From NCBI GenBank assembly GCA_963757945.1, contig CAVWTN010000002.1:1302001-1366000 (forward strand): a DNA stretch of 64,000 bases. Direction: 5' to 3'. Under the pieces are notes generated by a model. That model saw only the letters and a program-made list of their open reading frames with translations, was not told the origin of the DNA and did not search any database. This stretch comes from CAVWTN01 sp963757945 (lineage in GTDB: Bacteria; Vulcanimicrobiota; Vulcanimicrobiia; Vulcanimicrobiales; Vulcanimicrobiaceae). Positions within the stretch are counted from its first letter, which is position 1. Each line of letters begins with the position of its first letter. Below are positions 62,135-64,000 of the stretch, piece by piece. A program made the position numbers and the translations under genes.

Positions 62135-62602
62135 ATGGAAACGATGCTGGAAAGCGGAGCGCGCGGGACGTTGATGCCGCGCATCGCGCTGATCGCGCAC
62201 GATGCGTGCAAGGACGATCTGACGGCTTGGGCGGCGTTCAATCGGGAGACGCTCGCGCGTTGCGAGTTGGTCGCGACCGGCACGACCGGCGCGTTGGTCG
62301 CGGGCGCCACGGGGCTCGACGTGCGGCTCTTGCTCTCGGGGCCGCTGGGCGGCGACGCGCAGGTCGGAGCGATGCTTGCGGAGCGGCGCTTGGAAGCCGT
62401 GATCTTTTTTTGGGATCCGCTGCTCGCGCAACCGCACGACGTCGACGTCAAAGCGTTGCTGCGGTTGGCCGTGCTCTGCAACGTGCCGACCGCGTGCAAC
62501 CGGGCGACGGCCGATTTCCTGATCTCCTCGCCGCTCTTCTTCGATGCTGCGTATCTGCGCAGCCGGCGCGCCGCGACCGCGCAGACGCTCAGCGCGAATT
62601 AG
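62135..62602 (+). CDS. mgsA: Methylglyoxal synthase
   Basis: A 155-residue enzyme converting dihydroxyacetone phosphate to methylglyoxal and phosphate. Family motifs: ALIAHDACKDDLTAW, ATGTTGALV, LSGPLGGDAQVGAM and FFWDPLLAQPHDVDVKALLRLAVLCNVPTACNRATADFLISS, with the catalytic Asp of GGDAQ. Two starts are possible: ATG 62135 or ATG 62174 (MPRIALIAHD), the latter nearer the family N-terminus. A TACAAT hexamer at 62123-62128 would place the transcription start almost on the first ATG. Its stop overlaps the convergent hydrolase stop by 4 bases. Confidence 0.95.
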   Translation: METMLESGARGTLMPRIALIAHDACKDDLTAWAAFNRETLARCELVATGTTGALVAGATGLDVRLLLSGPLGGDAQVGAMLAERRLEAVIFFWDPLLAQPHDVDVKALLRLAVLCNVPTACNRATADFLISSPLFFDAAYLRSRRAATAQTLSAN

Positions 62603-63396
62603 CGAGCCAAGAACGCTTCGAGCGTCGCGGCGAAGTCCGCAAAGGCGGTGCGGTGCAAACTGTGGCCGTGATCCGCGAAGATGCGCAACTCGGCACGCGG
62701 TCCGAGCGTGCCGCGCAGTTCGGCGAGATCCTCGGGTGCGATGACGGAATCGATGCCGGCGACCGCGAGCAACAACGGGACGGGGTAGGCCTTCAATTGG
62801 TCGCGTAGATCCCAGCCGCCCTCGTCGGCGCGGTTCTCGGTGCCGATCCGGGCGACGGACTCGAGCTGCATGTCGCGCATCGCATGAACCTTGGCGAGTT
62901 GCTCGATTTCGTCGAGGTGGTTGACGGTGCCGCGCACGGCCGGTTCGCGCTCGTGCGGGGGCAGGGACAGGATCGGGCGCAACTCCTCGACGTAGTCGGC
63001 CGCGAACGTCCCGGCAGGCACGCGCACGAGCGGATCGATTGCGACGACGCGGGCCGGGGCGAGGCGCCGCCCGCCGAGCAGCGCGACCGCACCGCCCCAG
63101 GAATGGCCCACGAGGGCCTCGATCGGTTCCCCGATCGCCTCCGCGACGGCCGCGAGATCGGAGAGGCTGCGTTCGAGCGTCATCGGCCCCGTCACGGGCG
63201 CGCTATCGCCGTGGCCGCGCTGATCGTAGGCGAAGAAGCGGTGCGTGGCGGCGAACCGGCGCCCGAGCTTCGTCCAGGATTTGCGCGAACTCGTGATTCC
63301 GTGCACGCACAGGACGGCCGGTCCGCGGCCGCCCCACCATTCGAGCGTCGTGACCCGGCCGTCGTCGAGCGTGATGCGTCTCTCTGTCGGCGGCAT
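62599..63396 (-). CDS. Alpha/beta hydrolase
   Basis: A 265-residue hydrolase with the oxyanion-hole motif CVHGITSSRKSW, the nucleophile elbow GHSWGG (Ser99), a cap region, and the catalytic-His region FADHGHSLHRTAF at the C-terminus. AGIDSVIAPEDL holds the probable acid. The AYDQRGHGDS motif puts it near the haloperoxidase/esterase-type branch. The substrate is unknown. ATG 63396 is preferred because the frame upstream runs over the divergent gene. Confidence 0.9.
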   Translation of the reverse strand: MPPTERRITLDDGRVTTLEWWGGRGPAVLCVHGITSSRKSWTKLGRRFAATHRFFAYDQRGHGDSAPVTGPMTLERSLSDLAAVAEAIGEPIEALVGHSWGGAVALLGGRRLAPARVVAIDPLVRVPAGTFAADYVEELRPILSLPPHEREPAVRGTVNHLDEIEQLAKVHAMRDMQLESVARIGTENRADEGGWDLRDQLKAYPVPLLLAVAGIDSVIAPEDLAELRGTLGPRAELRIFADHGHSLHRTAFADFAATLEAFLAR

Positions 63397-63417
63397 GGCG
63401 GACTCTCTTGCCTCGGC

Positions 63418-63435
63418 CGGAGGCGAACGCCTCCG
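63418..63435. promoter_or_regulatory. Palindrome in a divergent intergenic region
   Basis: CGGAGGCG (63418-63425) and CGCCTCCG (63428-63435) form a perfect 8-bp inverted repeat with a 2-base centre, between the divergent starts at 63396 and 63472. Its place and symmetry suit a repressor operator; there is no other evidence. Confidence 0.35.
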
Positions 63436-63471
63436 AGGGCGGCGCCTGCCCGACGACATAAATAACCGGTG

Positions 63472-64000
63472 ATGGGAAACAAGAAGTCCGCTTACAGGCT
63501 CGCGATCGTGGTCGGCCTCGCGCTCGCGACGATCGGGGCATACGCCTGGGCCGAGTCGGGAACGCACTCGGCGTCGGCGGACGCACTGCGCTACGAGAAG
63601 GACCGCGGCTGCCTGACGCGGCCGCTCTCGGCGGCGGCGCGCCGGGGCGCCGACGGGAGCTCGTCCTGCCGGGTGCGGCGGCTCGTCGTCGATCGGCGGG
63701 ACGTTCGCTCAGGCGAGGGACCGGCACAAGTAGGCGCCGCCGCGAGCGACGCCGCGGCGAAGCCGTCGGGTTACGTCGTCACGTTCGCGGACGGGCCGAG
63801 CCGGATCCCCGCCGAGCTTCTCACGGTCCCCTCGCCCTCGCTCTGGGCCACCCTCGCGCCCGGCCTCGCGCTGGACGTGCAATTCTTCGATGAGAAGGTC
63901 AGCGGGTTCGAGCTGGCGGGCAGGTTCGTCCCGACCGCCGGCGATCCGAGCGTCGAGCCGAACGAGCACGCCGTCGGCGTCGCGTTCATTCCGCTTGCGT
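63472..64000 (+). CDS. Exported protein of unknown function, 3' end outside the window
   Basis: The frame from ATG 63472 stays open to the window edge (176 codons). It begins with a positively charged N-terminus and one hydrophobic segment (LAIVVGLALATIGAYAWA), a signal peptide or anchor. The rest has one Cys pair region (DRGCLTRP and SSCRVRR) and an extended beta-like stretch GYVVTFADGPSRIPAELLTVPSPSLWATL. No family is recognised. Divergent from the alpha/beta hydrolase across a palindrome. Confidence 0.65.
   Translation, partial: MGNKKSAYRLAIVVGLALATIGAYAWAESGTHSASADALRYEKDRGCLTRPLSAAARRGADGSSSCRVRRLVVDRRDVRSGEGPAQVGAAASDAAAKPSGYVVTFADGPSRIPAELLTVPSPSLWATLAPGLALDVQFFDEKVSGFELAGRFVPTAGDPSVEPNEHAVGVAFIPLA

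Overview
The window is about 64 kb of high-GC chromosomal DNA from a diderm (LPS-type) bacterium, centred on the replication origin. Gene content and order point to a lineage on the Terrabacteria side: a cyanobacteria-like lptC-lptB-lptF/G-DUF3084-YqgF string, an SLH-domain porin, OmpH, BamA and TamB next to the lpx genes, and a short YidC. Candidatus Eremiobacterota (WPS-2) or a relative is my best guess. That is inference; no rRNA gene is present to settle it. Genes are very tightly packed, with many GTG, TTG and probably CTG starts and many ATGA, GTGA, TTGA and TGATG junctions.

Left part (1-14.5 kb): RDD and SpoIIM membrane proteins, PhoU, an aldo/keto reductase, then a photosensory operon (heme oxygenase and two phytochrome-diguanylate cyclases, the second lacking key chromophore residues). 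A MoxR/DUF58/DUF4350/DUF4129 membrane cluster and a MOSC protein follow.

14.5-23.4 kb: recR-ybaB-dnaX read left, recQ reads right with a secreted protein, then a glycosyltransferase/TPR pair and a small secreted protein. A large hairpin closes this block at 23334-23391.

23.4-47.7 kb: one almost uninterrupted leftward cluster for the outer membrane. In transcription order it runs tamB, bamA, three OmpH-like genes, lpxD, lpxC, fabZ, lpxA, lpxB, a metallophosphoesterase, an LpxB-related gene, an O-antigen ligase-like gene, lptC, lptB, lptF/G, DUF3084, a YqgF-like gene and an SLH porin. It covers lipid A synthesis, LPS export, beta-barrel assembly and peptidoglycan tethering. A nested palindromic element lies between lpxA and lpxB.

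47.7-58.9 kb: the origin. Leftward dnaA-dnaN-recF-DUF721-gyrB and rightward rpmH-rnpA-yidD-yidC-jag-mnmE flank DnaA-box clusters on both sides of dnaA. The dnaA-dnaN gap carries an AT-rich tract, a DnaA-trio-like run and DnaA boxes. Just beyond gyrB the last 54 bases of its locus are repeated in a 125-bp tandem array.

58.9-64 kb: a WYL regulator, a secreted HEXXH metalloprotease-like lipoprotein, methylglyoxal synthase, an alpha/beta hydrolase, and the start of an exported protein that runs off the window. I saw no tRNA, rRNA, CRISPR array, transposase or prophage.
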